NCBI GenBank assembly: GCA_964418595.1
Contig: CAYQMF010000039.1
Span: 1-50,516, forward strand
Origin: CAYQMF01 sp964418595
GTDB lineage: Bacteria; Planctomycetota; UBA1135; UBA2386
DNA: 50,516 nucleotides
Direction: 5' to 3'
In this document: positions 32,051-40,937 of the stretch, in pieces
Position numbering within the stretch: the first letter of the stretch is position 1
How the letters are laid out: every line of letters begins with the position of its first letter
Translations under genes and position numbers: made by a program
The notes under the pieces: model-generated
What the model was told of the DNA's origin: nothing
The model's database searches: none
The model's input: only the letters and a program-made list of their open reading frames with translations

Positions 32051-34752
32051 CACTTCACCGCCCGCATCCGCAGCCGGAACTCGTCCCACGCGGCGTCGAC
32101 CTGCCCGCGACCGCCCTCCACCAGCAGGTCGACGAACAACGGCACGCGTCCGGTGCCGCGGCTCAGCCGCGTGACCTTCTCTTCGGCCACGACAACGCCG
32201 TTCCACGACGCACGCAGCACCAGCGCCTTGTCCTCGACGCCCTTCTCCGGCACGACCTCGAGCAGGAGGCGGACGGGCCCGGAAGCCTGGACCTGGAGCG
32301 GGCGCCACTCGAACTTCGCCGCGCCCTCGGGCCCCGTGGCGCGCGCCGGATCGCCATCGAGGATGCGCAGCGCCGGGACGGTGCCGGCCTGCAGGCTCGC
32401 GAAGCCGAGGAAGACCTCGAAGTCCGCGTTGCGCCCGTCGCGTCCCATGCTCAGGTGCAGGCCCGCGAACCGGCTGGTGTCGCCTGGGTCGCGCGTGAGG
32501 GTCACTTCCCCCGACAGGAAGTCGCCGGCCTGCTCGACGATGCGACGCAACGTCACGTCCTGGCCATCGACCTTGCCGGAGACCAGCACGCGGCCGCCCT
32601 CGAGGCGCGGCGGCAGCGCGCGCCCCTTGAACTCCTTGGTCCAACGGCTGCCCAGCTCGCTGCGCTCGAAGTCGTCGCGGATCTCGACCTTCTCGGCGTG
32701 GTCGTCGATGAGCGCGAGGGTCTGCTTGCCGTACTCGCGGAACGGGTCGCCGAGCGGTCGCTTGTCCAGCTCGATGAGCTGTTCGCGCGCGGTCTCGACG
32801 CGCGCCTGCCCGTAGTCGACCAGCGCCGACCCGATCTGGCCGTACACGCTGCCACCCTGGCGCGCGGCCTCGAAGGCGGCCCGGGCGCCGCGCAGGTCGC
32901 CGGCCCGCCAGTGCACGAGCCCCTTCAGTTCGAGGAAGCGCGGCGTGGGCTTGCCATCCGCCGCGAGCTGCGCGTCGAGCGCCACGCAGCGATCCGCGTA
33001 GCGCATGGCGCGCACCAGCGCGTCCGCGGCGCGCGCGGGCGCTTGCGTCGCGACTCGCAGGTACACCTCGGCGAACTCGGCCATCGCCTCGACCAGGTCG
33101 TCGCGCCGCTTCAGCGCCTGGGTGAGCTGCTCCGCGGCACCGTCGAGATCGCCGGCGAGTCGCAGCGAGCGCCCGCGCAGGTAGCAGAGATACGCGTCGG
33201 TCGGCGCCGCCTGCAACGCCGTGCCCGCCAGCGCCGCGGCGCCATCGAAGTTGCCGGTCCGCTCGAGCACGAACGCGGCGCCGGCCAACGCACGTGCGCG
33301 CTGGAAAGGATCGCGCTCGGCGAGGGCCTGGAACGAGTCGTAGGCCTCCTTCCACTGGCCGGCGCGCGCCATGCACGCGGCGGCGCCGAGGGCGGCGAGG
33401 CCGGGCTCGTCGCCTGCCTCCAGCGCGGCGCGGAACTGGCCCGCGGCGAACTCGAAGTCCCCCGCGGCGTAGGCGATCGCACCGCGCAGCGCCGTTGCGC
33501 TCGACGGCAGCCCACCGACATTGCGCGCCTCTTCGACCTGCCCCAGCGCGAGCAGACACGCGATCAGCGTGCGACGCAACGCGAGCTGTTCGTCGTCGCG
33601 GTCGAGCAGGGTCCGCTCGCGGTAGGCGGCCTGGGCCAGCGGCAACGCCTCGTCGGCCCGGCCGCGCGCCAGCAGGAAGTCGGCGTAGGCCCGCGCGGCG
33701 CGCGGGTCGCCCGGACGCGCGGTGGCCTTCTTGAAGTCGGTCTCGGCCGCGAGGTCGAGGCCGAGGATCGCCTGCACCTGCGCTTGCCCCGTCCAGCGGA
33801 ACGACGAGTCGGCGATGGCGGGCGGGAGGTTCTGGTAGAGCGTCCACTCCTCCGGCAGGCGACCGCCGGCGCGCAGCACGCGCGCGACCATGCGCTGGCC
33901 ATCGGCCGGGTCGGGCGCGACCTTGGCGTAGACCTGGCCGTGGTGCAGCGCCCGCGCCACGATCCAGTTCTCGCGGCCGGCCTGCGCCAGCAGCCAGTCG
34001 ATGAGCGCCGCGCGCTTGGGCTGGCTCGCGGTGTCCTCGTTGAGGTCGAGTTCGCGCCCGGCGACCTCGTTGCGCAGGGTCTTCGCCAGTTGCACGGACT
34101 GGATGTCCTGGGCGTCGATCTCGAACTCCGAGTTGACGCGGCCGGTGGCCGGCTCGACCCAGCGCAGGCGCAGCTTGCCCGTCGGCCGCTGCCGCAGGAG
34201 CAGGTGCTTGTCGGCGGCGAGGATCTCGCCCCAATAGACCTGCCCGCCCTTCTCCATCACCACCTTGTCGTAGGTGAGCGAGTAGTCGCGCGCGCCGTTG
34301 CCCTGCGTGGCGGTGCCGCTGCCCTGCGTCCCCGTGCCACTGCTGCCGACCTCGTCGCCATGGCCCTCGGAAGGGGGTGCGACATCGCCCGCGCCGGCGA
34401 CGACATCGATCTGCTCCTTCACTTCACCCGGACCGCGCAACTGCCGGTAGGCGGATGCGTGCTGGCCGACGGGCAGGGGCGGCCACACCACCGGCAGTGC
34501 CGACGACGGCGGCGCGGGCAACGGTCGCGGCGGCAGAGGCGCCGACTCGGACGGTTCCCGGAACAGCGCGAGGCGCGCCGGGTTCACGGCGACTCCGCGC
34601 GCGAGCGGCGTGCCCGGCGGTGGCACGTCTTCGACCGCCTGCGCCTGCGGGCGGACCTGGACCCGCGCGGGGTCGGCCTCGCGGTTGAACCACATCAGGG
34701 CGGCCAGCAGTCCCACCGCGATGAGCAGACCCTGTTCGCGACGCAGGCGCAT
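32050..34752 (-). CDS. TPR protein with N-terminal anchor and C-terminal beta-sandwich
   Basis: A 900-residue protein. One N-terminal membrane helix (GLLIAVGLLAALMWF) is followed by a Pro/Gly-rich linker. A stretch near residue 170 (VYWGEILAADKHLLLRQR) may be a small SH3-like part. From about 320 to 650 there are many TPR-like helices (ARAYADFLLARGRADEALPL, LRGRSLRLAGDLDGAAEQL and others). The C-terminal 230 residues (IRDDFERSELGSRWTKEF onward) look like a concanavalin/3-keto-disaccharide-hydrolase-type jelly roll (AGLHLSMGRDGRNADFEVFL). It starts by TGATG overlap with the PilO-like gene. It takes the place where a PilP-like or scaffold protein would sit; this role is inferred. Confidence 0.85.
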   Translation of the reverse strand: MRLRREQGLLIAVGLLAALMWFNREADPARVQVRPQAQAVEDVPPPGTPLARGVAVNPARLALFREPSESAPLPPRPLPAPPSSALPVVWPPLPVGQHASAYRQLRGPGEVKEQIDVVAGAGDVAPPSEGHGDEVGSSGTGTQGSGTATQGNGARDYSLTYDKVVMEKGGQVYWGEILAADKHLLLRQRPTGKLRLRWVEPATGRVNSEFEIDAQDIQSVQLAKTLRNEVAGRELDLNEDTASQPKRAALIDWLLAQAGRENWIVARALHHGQVYAKVAPDPADGQRMVARVLRAGGRLPEEWTLYQNLPPAIADSSFRWTGQAQVQAILGLDLAAETDFKKATARPGDPRAARAYADFLLARGRADEALPLAQAAYRERTLLDRDDEQLALRRTLIACLLALGQVEEARNVGGLPSSATALRGAIAYAAGDFEFAAGQFRAALEAGDEPGLAALGAAACMARAGQWKEAYDSFQALAERDPFQRARALAGAAFVLERTGNFDGAAALAGTALQAAPTDAYLCYLRGRSLRLAGDLDGAAEQLTQALKRRDDLVEAMAEFAEVYLRVATQAPARAADALVRAMRYADRCVALDAQLAADGKPTPRFLELKGLVHWRAGDLRGARAAFEAARQGGSVYGQIGSALVDYGQARVETAREQLIELDKRPLGDPFREYGKQTLALIDDHAEKVEIRDDFERSELGSRWTKEFKGRALPPRLEGGRVLVSGKVDGQDVTLRRIVEQAGDFLSGEVTLTRDPGDTSRFAGLHLSMGRDGRNADFEVFLGFASLQAGTVPALRILDGDPARATGPEGAAKFEWRPLQVQASGPVRLLLEVVPEKGVEDKALVLRASWNGVVVAEEKVTRLSRGTGRVPLFVDLLVEGGRGQVDAAWDEFRLRMRAVK

Positions 34753-35573
34753 CAGGCGTCCTCCGCGGGGGCTTCGACCTGGACCGCGACGAGCACGCCG
34801 CTCACCTGCAGCGGGTCGCCCGGTCGCTTGCTGTCGAGGCGCACGTGCAGGCCGCCGAGCGGCACCGGTCGCGGACCCGCCTTGAAGCTCTCGAGGACCC
34901 GCGTGATCGTGTCGGCATCGGCGCGCAGGCGGAACGAGATCCGCTGTTCGCGGATCCGATCGCTCGCGTCGGCAACGCGACGCCGGCCGCGCGATGCGAC
35001 GCGCTTCTCGGCTTCGACCCGGATCTCGTCGATGGACACCAGCCCCTGCGCCTGCGACTCGGCGTCGCGCACCTGCTGCGCCACCGTGAAGACCCGCGCC
35101 ATCGCGTCGTCGAGCAGATCGAGCGCGTGCAGCACGGCCTGCGTGTCGTCGGGCGTCGTCGGCGTCGGCCACAGGATGTCCTTGGCGGCGAGGTCGGCGC
35201 CGACGCGATCGGCGCTGGCCAGCAGGCGGGCCCGCACCTCGCGGCTCACCTCGTCGAAGTGCAGGTGGAAGAGGCCCTTGCCCTTGAGGTCGAAGCGCGG
35301 GCGCGGCGTGAACGCCACCGCCGCCATCAGCTCCTGTTCCAGCTTGCCCAGCGCGTCGGCTTCCGCCTGCAGCTTGCTCAACCCCTCACGGTCGTACATC
35401 GGCTCGGAGTTGATGCGGGTCACGAGCGAGCGCGTCTGCCGCACGACCGAGGTGCTGCCGTACACCGATCCGATGATCGTGTCGGCGATGAAGAAGAGGA
35501 CGACGCCGAGCAGGATGCCGACGATCCAACGCTTGTTCTCTTGCCAGATCTCGTGGGGATCCACCGGGGTCAC
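34752..35573 (-). CDS. PilO-like inner-membrane assembly protein
   Basis: A 273-residue protein with a short cytoplasmic N-terminus, one membrane helix at residues about 14-33 (RWIVGILLGVVLFFIADTII), and a periplasmic part. That part begins with coiled-coil text (SKLQAEADALGKLEQELMAA) and ends in a ferredoxin-like region (IREQRISFRLRADADTITRVLESF ... LGGLHVRLDS). This is the PilO/GspM layout, and it lies directly after the PilM-PilN fusion, as in pil operons. Sequence similarity to PilO is weak by eye. GTG start overlapping the upstream stop (GTGA), with GGAGGAG as the RBS. Confidence 0.75.
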   Translation of the reverse strand: MTPVDPHEIWQENKRWIVGILLGVVLFFIADTIIGSVYGSTSVVRQTRSLVTRINSEPMYDREGLSKLQAEADALGKLEQELMAAVAFTPRPRFDLKGKGLFHLHFDEVSREVRARLLASADRVGADLAAKDILWPTPTTPDDTQAVLHALDLLDDAMARVFTVAQQVRDAESQAQGLVSIDEIRVEAEKRVASRGRRRVADASDRIREQRISFRLRADADTITRVLESFKAGPRPVPLGGLHVRLDSKRPGDPLQVSGVLVAVQVEAPAEDA

Positions 35574-37231
35574 TCCTCCTGCTTGCCCTGCGGGTTGCCA
35601 GCAGCCACTTCCGGCGCGGGCATGACATCGATGTCGAACGTGAACTCGGTGATGCCGTCGACGCCGTGCTTCGGCACCGCGACCACCGCCGGGATGAGCT
35701 TGTGCTCGACGAACTTCTTGGCGAAGGCCTGATAGACGTCACCGACGGCGACGCCGCTGACCTCCTTGCCCTTGCCCTTCACCTGCACGATCTGGCGCGG
35801 CTCGCTGGTGACGCCGCGCACGCTGCGCTCGCCGGGCTTGTTCTTCACCTCGATCGACTCGATCCACAGCTCCGGCGGCAGGGTCTCCTGCAGCGCGTGG
35901 ATCACGCGCAAGGTGCCATCGAGCGGGATGGCGCGCGCCGCCAGCGCCTCGATCAGCGCGCGCCGGCGGGTGACGTCTTCCTGCAGCGTCGTGGCCTCCC
36001 GGTTGACCGCTTCGATCGCCTTCACCTGGCTCTCGACGCGTCGCTTCTCGCCGGTGGCCGCTTCGAGCCGCGCCTTGCTGGTGACGAAGTACGCCGCGAG
36101 CAGGGCCACGGCGATGGCGATGGCGGCGAGGTCGAACACGGTGCGCTGCACGAAACGCTGCCGGCGTTTGACGTGCTCCGGCAGGATCTCGAGGCTGTAC
36201 AGCCCGGTGTCGACGCGCCCCGCCGCGAGGCCGAGCGCGAGCACCGCCTCCTGGCGCTGGCCGGCGAGCAACTCGGCCTGATCGGCCGGCAGCGTCGACA
36301 GGTCGCAGCGCTCGAAGGGATCGAACAACTCCACGGGACAACGCAGCGCGTCGCGCAGCATGCCCTTCAGCCCGCGCACGTTGGCGCTCCCGCCGCAGAC
36401 CCAGAGCTTGTCCAGGCGCAACCCCTGGATCTTGGTCTGCGACTCGCAGAACGCCACCGACGACTGGATCCCGGCGACGATCGCGCTCGCGGCGCCACCG
36501 GCGGCCATGGTGACCTTCTCCGCCTGCCCCGACGCGAACCGACCCCGGCTGCCCGGGTCGAGGTCGATGAAGTCGATCTTGAGCTGCTCGGCCTTGCGCT
36601 CGCTGACGTTGAAGGCCCCCGCGATCGCGTCGTCGAGGACCTTGCCGCCGGTGCTGAGGTTGCGGGCGAAGAGCAATTCCGTGCCACGCACCAGGGCGAG
36701 ATCCATCGTCTCGCGTCCGATCGCGACGAGGCCGCACACCTCGTCCTCCTCCACCACCGGGCCGCACTTCACGAACGCGTTGTACAGCGCGATGCACATC
36801 GGAACGTGCGCCTCGATGCTGCCGCCCGCGCCGCGCACGAGATCGCTCACGCGGGCCAGCGCCTCGTTGCGCGCCAGCGCCATGAGCACGGTCTCGAGGC
36901 CGCTCTCCTCGTCCTGGACCGGGATGAGGTTGTAGTCCGCCGACAGCTCGCCCCCCGACTGGCTCTGCAGGTCGGCGAGTTCGAGCTCCATCAGGTTCTT
37001 GAGCTGCCAGTCGGGCGACGGCGGCACCTGCGTGTAGCGCAGGATCATGTCGCGTCCGCCGACGCCGGCGACCAGGCCCTTCAGCCCGATCCCGACCCGC
37101 CCGATCGCGTCGGCTTCCTCGCGCGGCAGGCTCGCGTATCCGGTGACGACGAGGCCGTGCTTGCCGGCCTTGACCTCCATCACCTTGACGGTGTTGCTCC
37201 CGACGTCGAGAGCGACGGCGCGCGTGGCCAT
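35570..37231 (-). CDS. PilM-PilN fusion protein
   Basis: A 553-residue protein. Residues 1 to about 345 are the actin-like ATPase PilM: ALDVGSNTVKVMEVKAGKHG (phosphate-1 region), RNLSTGGKVLDDAIAGAFNV, and LWVCGGSANVRGLKGML. Residues about 366-384 form a membrane helix (FDLAAIAIAVALLAAYFVT) with a following coiled coil (KARLEAATGEKRRVESQV) and a ferredoxin-like end (LRVIHALQETLPPELWIESI), the PilN layout. In most bacteria these are two proteins that bind through the PilN N-terminal tail; here the tail is replaced by a covalent join. ATG overlaps the FHA stop (TGATG). Confidence 0.92.
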   Translation of the reverse strand: MATRAVALDVGSNTVKVMEVKAGKHGLVVTGYASLPREEADAIGRVGIGLKGLVAGVGGRDMILRYTQVPPSPDWQLKNLMELELADLQSQSGGELSADYNLIPVQDEESGLETVLMALARNEALARVSDLVRGAGGSIEAHVPMCIALYNAFVKCGPVVEEDEVCGLVAIGRETMDLALVRGTELLFARNLSTGGKVLDDAIAGAFNVSERKAEQLKIDFIDLDPGSRGRFASGQAEKVTMAAGGAASAIVAGIQSSVAFCESQTKIQGLRLDKLWVCGGSANVRGLKGMLRDALRCPVELFDPFERCDLSTLPADQAELLAGQRQEAVLALGLAAGRVDTGLYSLEILPEHVKRRQRFVQRTVFDLAAIAIAVALLAAYFVTSKARLEAATGEKRRVESQVKAIEAVNREATTLQEDVTRRRALIEALAARAIPLDGTLRVIHALQETLPPELWIESIEVKNKPGERSVRGVTSEPRQIVQVKGKGKEVSGVAVGDVYQAFAKKFVEHKLIPAVVAVPKHGVDGITEFTFDIDVMPAPEVAAGNPQGKQEE

Positions 37232-39171
37232 CAGTTCTTGCCTCCGTGCTTGGTGAGATAGGCCTGGATCAGGTTGGCGAGCGGCGCGTTGCCGTTCGCC
37301 TCGAAGGCATCCGCGAGCTTGCGCAGGCCGTCGGCGCGCTCGGCGATGGCCTGCTGGTCGAGCGAGGCGAGCATCTCGGTGGCGTCTTGGCGGACACGCT
37401 CGATCGCGTCCTTGCGCACGACGTTGGCTTCGCCGTACGCCGCGAAGATCGCGTCGAGTTCCTTCTGCACGCGGACGAGGCCGGAGCGGGCCTGGAAGAA
37501 GCGCGCCGTCTCGGCGTCGCGCTCGAGCTGATCGATGCGCGCGTTGAGGGTGGCGAGGATCTCGGCGCGCACCTGCTGCGCCTCGCCGAGCGCGACATCG
37601 TCGTGCGGGTAGCGGTCGACGACCTCGGTGAGCAGCGCCAGGGCGGCACCCGGGCGGTGCGCGAGGATCTCGGCGCGCGCGTCGCGCACGCGGTCGCGCG
37701 CGGCGCGACGCTCCGTCTCGAAGCCGACCACGAGGTCGACGGCAGCAGCGTCGGGGACGGTGAGACGCCAGCCGCGACCGGCGCGCGCGCCGCGCACCGG
37801 CACGGGCGTGGCGAACACCAGCGCCAACCGCGACGTGCCAGCCCCGAGGAGCAGTTCGGTCACCGGCTGGGCGAGATCCTCGCCCGGGGCGACGAAGACC
37901 GCGCCTTCACCACCGCGCACGACGAGCCCGTCCGCGCCCGGGAAGTCGACCGCGAACCCCGACCCGCCGCTGAGCGTGAGCGCGAAGCGATCGTCGGCGA
38001 GGGTGGCACCGAGGCCGATCCCGGCGTCGGCCAGCGACGCCAGACCTGCCGCGTCGGCAGCCGCGAGCGGGCTGCCGGCGTCGGCGAGCGGCCGGAAGCC
38101 CTGGACGAGGAAGTCCTCGCCGAGCGCGACCGCCGCGCTGGCCCCGCTGCCCAGGAGCCGCACGCCGTTCTTGGCGGTCAGGTTCAGAGGCTTGCCATCG
38201 CCGCCCTTCACGAGACCGAGATCGTCGGCACTCGCCGTGGCGTCGGCGGTTGGGAGGAGCGCGAAGACCTCGACCTGGGCGCGATCCATGCCCGGCGGGA
38301 CGGCGAAGGCCCGGTCGATCTCCGTCCAGTCGTCCGCGGCGACGGGCGCCGAGCCGACCGTGAGCGACAACGAGTTCCCTTCTCCCGAGGATGTGAAGCG
38401 CACGCGCATCGCGATCTTCGCACCCGCTTCCGTGCGCACGTGCCCGACGACGCGGAGCGATTCCTCGGCGAGGACGCGCGCCGGCTCGATCACGCGCGCG
38501 AGGGCGAAGGGCGGACCGTCGCCGCGCGTCACGCTGAGCGCCGACGCGCCGCCGTGCGCCGGACTGCCGAGTTGGAAAGGCGTACCCCCCACCGCGAGAT
38601 CGAACCCGCTCTCCGTCTCGCAGCCGGCGATGTCGGCCGACAACAGGTTGCCGGTGAGCGCGACCACGTTGCGCGCCTGGCGACGGGTCGCGGCCTGCTC
38701 GCCTCCGAACTTGAACCAGACCCAGCCGCCAGCCCCGGCCGCCACGACCAGGGCCACCACGAGGCCGAGCGTGCCACCGCCGCGCTTGCGCACGCGCTGC
38801 AGTTGCGCCTGGTCGACGCGGCGCACCGCCAACTCGCCCGCGTCCGCGGCGCCGCCCGCCGGCACGCGGCTCGCGTCGGAGGCGAGCCGGAAGCAGAACT
38901 TCGTCAAGCCGATCTGGAAGATGTCACCCGGCGACAACCCGACCTCGGTGACCTTCCGGCCGTCCATGAACGTACCGTTGGTCGAATCGAGATCGCGGAG
39001 CACCCACGCGCCGCCCTCACGGACCAGTTCCGCGTGCTGGCCCGACGCCTTGTCGTCCTTGACCGGGATGTCGTTGCTGGGACGGCGACCGAGCGTGAAG
39101 CGCTCACGCGCGAGGGAGACCACCTCGCCGGCTCGATCGCCGGCGAGAATCTCCAGGACGTGTTCGGACAT
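37231..39171 (-). CDS. FHA-domain membrane protein, first gene of the pseudopilus operon
   Basis: A 646-residue protein. An N-terminal FHA domain (residues about 5-95) has the phosphothreonine-binding set GRRPSNDI, SGQHAEL (Ser and His), and DLDSTNGTFMDG. A membrane helix follows at about 137-155 (LGLVVALVVAAGAGGWVWF). The outer part holds a beta-sandwich that looks CBM-like (VVGHVRTEAGAKIAMRVRF, WTEIDRAFAVPPGMDRAQVE). A helical C-terminus (RAEILATLNARIDQLERDAE) resembles a TPR/coiled-coil tail. It could couple pilus assembly to Ser/Thr kinase signalling; one such kinase is encoded at 45466-46527 (inference). Confidence 0.88.
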   Translation of the reverse strand: MSEHVLEILAGDRAGEVVSLARERFTLGRRPSNDIPVKDDKASGQHAELVREGGAWVLRDLDSTNGTFMDGRKVTEVGLSPGDIFQIGLTKFCFRLASDASRVPAGGAADAGELAVRRVDQAQLQRVRKRGGGTLGLVVALVVAAGAGGWVWFKFGGEQAATRRQARNVVALTGNLLSADIAGCETESGFDLAVGGTPFQLGSPAHGGASALSVTRGDGPPFALARVIEPARVLAEESLRVVGHVRTEAGAKIAMRVRFTSSGEGNSLSLTVGSAPVAADDWTEIDRAFAVPPGMDRAQVEVFALLPTADATASADDLGLVKGGDGKPLNLTAKNGVRLLGSGASAAVALGEDFLVQGFRPLADAGSPLAAADAAGLASLADAGIGLGATLADDRFALTLSGGSGFAVDFPGADGLVVRGGEGAVFVAPGEDLAQPVTELLLGAGTSRLALVFATPVPVRGARAGRGWRLTVPDAAAVDLVVGFETERRAARDRVRDARAEILAHRPGAALALLTEVVDRYPHDDVALGEAQQVRAEILATLNARIDQLERDAETARFFQARSGLVRVQKELDAIFAAYGEANVVRKDAIERVRQDATEMLASLDQQAIAERADGLRKLADAFEANGNAPLANLIQAYLTKHGGKN

Positions 39172-39508
39172 GCGGCAACCGGGATCGCGAGGATCGGACG
39201 CTGACGGGCGCGGCCGTCAGCGCTGAGCGTGGAAGGGGGCACCGGGGAACGCGGCGAAACACCGCGATCGCCCATCCGGAGCGTTTGCTTCGGGTGCGTG
39301 CCATCGCAGTGAGACCCGAGTCCAGGGGCGGGAACTCGGCCGGGCCATCCACGGCGGGCTAACGCTACGGTCGGGGTCCGCCTTGTCAATCGCGCGGCCC
39401 CGGGCAGGTCGGCCGGGCCGCGCGAATGCCTCGGGCTCGGCGAGAGTGACGGATCAGGGGCCTCGACGGGTTTGCGCGCGCCGCGAGGATTCGCGACCCT
39501 TGCAGCCC
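39172..39508. other. Divergent spacer with leader hairpin before the pseudopilus operon
   Basis: A 337 bp stretch without a gene between the divergent FHA gene and rsmE. It holds a perfect 9 bp stem (CGCTGACGG 39199-39207, CCGTCAGCG 39214-39222, loop GCGCGG) 27 bp upstream of the FHA start. No AT-rich -10 is obvious on either strand; the promoter(s) must lie here but I cannot place them. Most of the remaining sequence shows no pattern I can name. Confidence 0.5.
39199..39222 (-). promoter_or_regulatory. Perfect 9 bp stem-loop in the predicted pseudopilus operon leader
   Basis: The arms CGCTGACGG and CCGTCAGCG are exact complements with a 6-base loop. It may be an operator half-site pair or an RNA hairpin close to the start of a 19 kb operon. 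Nothing else tells these apart. Confidence 0.4.
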
Positions 39509-40198
39509 ATGGCTCGCCGCTACTTCGTCGAACACCTCCGCGAACGGAACCGGGTCGTGCTCTCGGACGAGGTGGGACATCATCTCGCCCGGGTGATGCG
39601 CGCGCGCCCGGGCGACCAGCTCCGCCTCTTCGATGGTCAAGGGCAGGAGGCCGATGGCCGGATCGTCGAGATCCGTCGAGGCGAGGTCGAGGTCGAGATC
39701 GCAGCCCTCGAGCCCTCGGATCGCGAGCCGCACTGCGCCGTGGAGTTGGCCTTCGCGGTGCCCCGCGGCAACCGGGGCGAGTGGATCTTCGAACACGGCA
39801 CGGAGGTCGGCATCCGCGTCTTCCGCCCGCTCCGGTCGGCCCGGTCGTCGTTCGCTCCCGGCGATGACCGCCGTCTGCGCTGGCAGCGGATCGCGCAAGC
39901 GGCCGCCGGCCAGTGCGATCGGGCGCGCATTCCGGAGGTGTACGCGGTCGAGGCCCTCGCCGACTTCCTGCGCCGCCCCGACCTGCCGCCGGAGCGCTAC
40001 GTCGCGCTGCCCGGCCAGGGTCGCCTCACGGCGGCGCGCGGCGAGCGGTGCCTGCTCCTGGTCGGGCCCGAGGGTGGGCTCACGACCGAGGAGGCGGCGC
40101 TGGCGCAGGCCTGCGGGTTCGAGGCGCGCAGCCTCGGGCCCCTGACGCTGCGCAGCGAGACCGCCGCGCTGGTGGGCGCAACGCTCCTCCTGGCCTGA
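39509..40198 (+). CDS. rsmE: 16S rRNA (uracil-1498-N3)-methyltransferase RsmE
   Basis: A 229-residue SPOUT-class methyltransferase. It has an N-terminal PUA-like domain (VVLSDEVGHHLARVMRARPGD, the H-x-x-x-V-x-R signature). The C-terminal knot shows EHGTEVGIRVFRPLRSARSS, QAAAGQCDRARIPEV (usually QSxRxxxP-like), LLLVGPEGGLTTEEAALA, and SLGPLTLRSETAAL, where the SAM-binding GPEGG and LRxETA loops are plain. The usual Gln-Ser of the family reads Ala-Ala-Gly here. The ATG at 39509 gives the standard start MARRYFVEHL. It converges on radC with 13 bp between the stops. Confidence 0.95.
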   Translation: MARRYFVEHLRERNRVVLSDEVGHHLARVMRARPGDQLRLFDGQGQEADGRIVEIRRGEVEVEIAALEPSDREPHCAVELAFAVPRGNRGEWIFEHGTEVGIRVFRPLRSARSSFAPGDDRRLRWQRIAQAAAGQCDRARIPEVYAVEALADFLRRPDLPPERYVALPGQGRLTAARGERCLLLVGPEGGLTTEEAALAQACGFEARSLGPLTLRSETAALVGATLLLA

Positions 40199-40211
40199 TC
40201 GCGCGACCGGG

Positions 40212-40913
40212 CTACGGCACGGGGTGCGACGCATCGTCGGCGAACGAGTAGAAGCGATCGCTGCCGACCACCAGGTGGTCGAGCAGGCGGATGCCGATCA
40301 GCTCCGCGGCCCCGCGCAGGCGGTCGGTGACGGCGCGGTCCTCCGGGCTCGGCGTCGGATCGCCACTCGGATGGTTGTGGGCGACCACCAGCGACGCAGC
40401 GCCCTCGCGCACGGCGGGCGCGAACACGTCGCGTGGGTGGACCGGCGCCCCGACGAGGCCTCCGGTGCTGATGACACGGAACCCGAGGATGCGGTGGCGG
40501 GCGTCCAGCAGGATCGCGAAGAACTGCTCCTGGCGCGCGCCCCGCGCCGTGTCACGGACGATGCGGGCGACGTCGCTGCCGCAGCGCACGGGAGCACCGG
40601 GCCGGAAGCGCGCCTCCGTCAGCCGGCGGGCCAGACCGAACGCCCCTGCCAACGCCATCGCCCGCGCGGTCCCCACGCCGGGGACCGCGGCGAGCTCGCG
40701 CACCTCCGCGGCAGCGAGGCCGGGCAGGCCCCCGGTTGCGCGGAGCAGGCGCTGCGCCACCTGCTCCGCGGACTCGCCCGGTCGCCCGGTGCGGAGCACG
40801 AGCGCGACGCACTCGGCGTCGGAGAGGCGGCGTTCGCCGAGGTGGAGGATGCGTTCGCGAGGACCGTAGCGGATGGCGGAAGGCACGGTCCCCTGTGTCC
40901 CGGACGGTGGCAT
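40212..40913 (-). CDS. radC: RadC/MPN-JAB-domain protein
   Basis: A 233-residue protein with the RadC layout. GPRERILHLGERRLSDAECVALVLRTG comes first, then a helix-hairpin-helix (LAAVPGVGTARAMAL). The C-terminal JAB metal site VAHNHPSGDPTPSPED (HxH plus a downstream Asp) follows. RISTGG-like VISTGGLVGAPVHPRDVF precedes it. The fold is a zinc metalloprotease-like domain. Its role in DNA repair is doubtful despite the old name. The ATG at 40913 is 25 bp from the divergent recQ start, so the two promoters would overlap. Confidence 0.94.
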   Translation of the reverse strand: MPPSGTQGTVPSAIRYGPRERILHLGERRLSDAECVALVLRTGRPGESAEQVAQRLLRATGGLPGLAAAEVRELAAVPGVGTARAMALAGAFGLARRLTEARFRPGAPVRCGSDVARIVRDTARGARQEQFFAILLDARHRILGFRVISTGGLVGAPVHPRDVFAPAVREGAASLVVAHNHPSGDPTPSPEDRAVTDRLRGAAELIGIRLLDHLVVGSDRFYSFADDASHPVP

Positions 40914-40937
40914 CGGTGACGCGCTTCTGCGCGCTGC

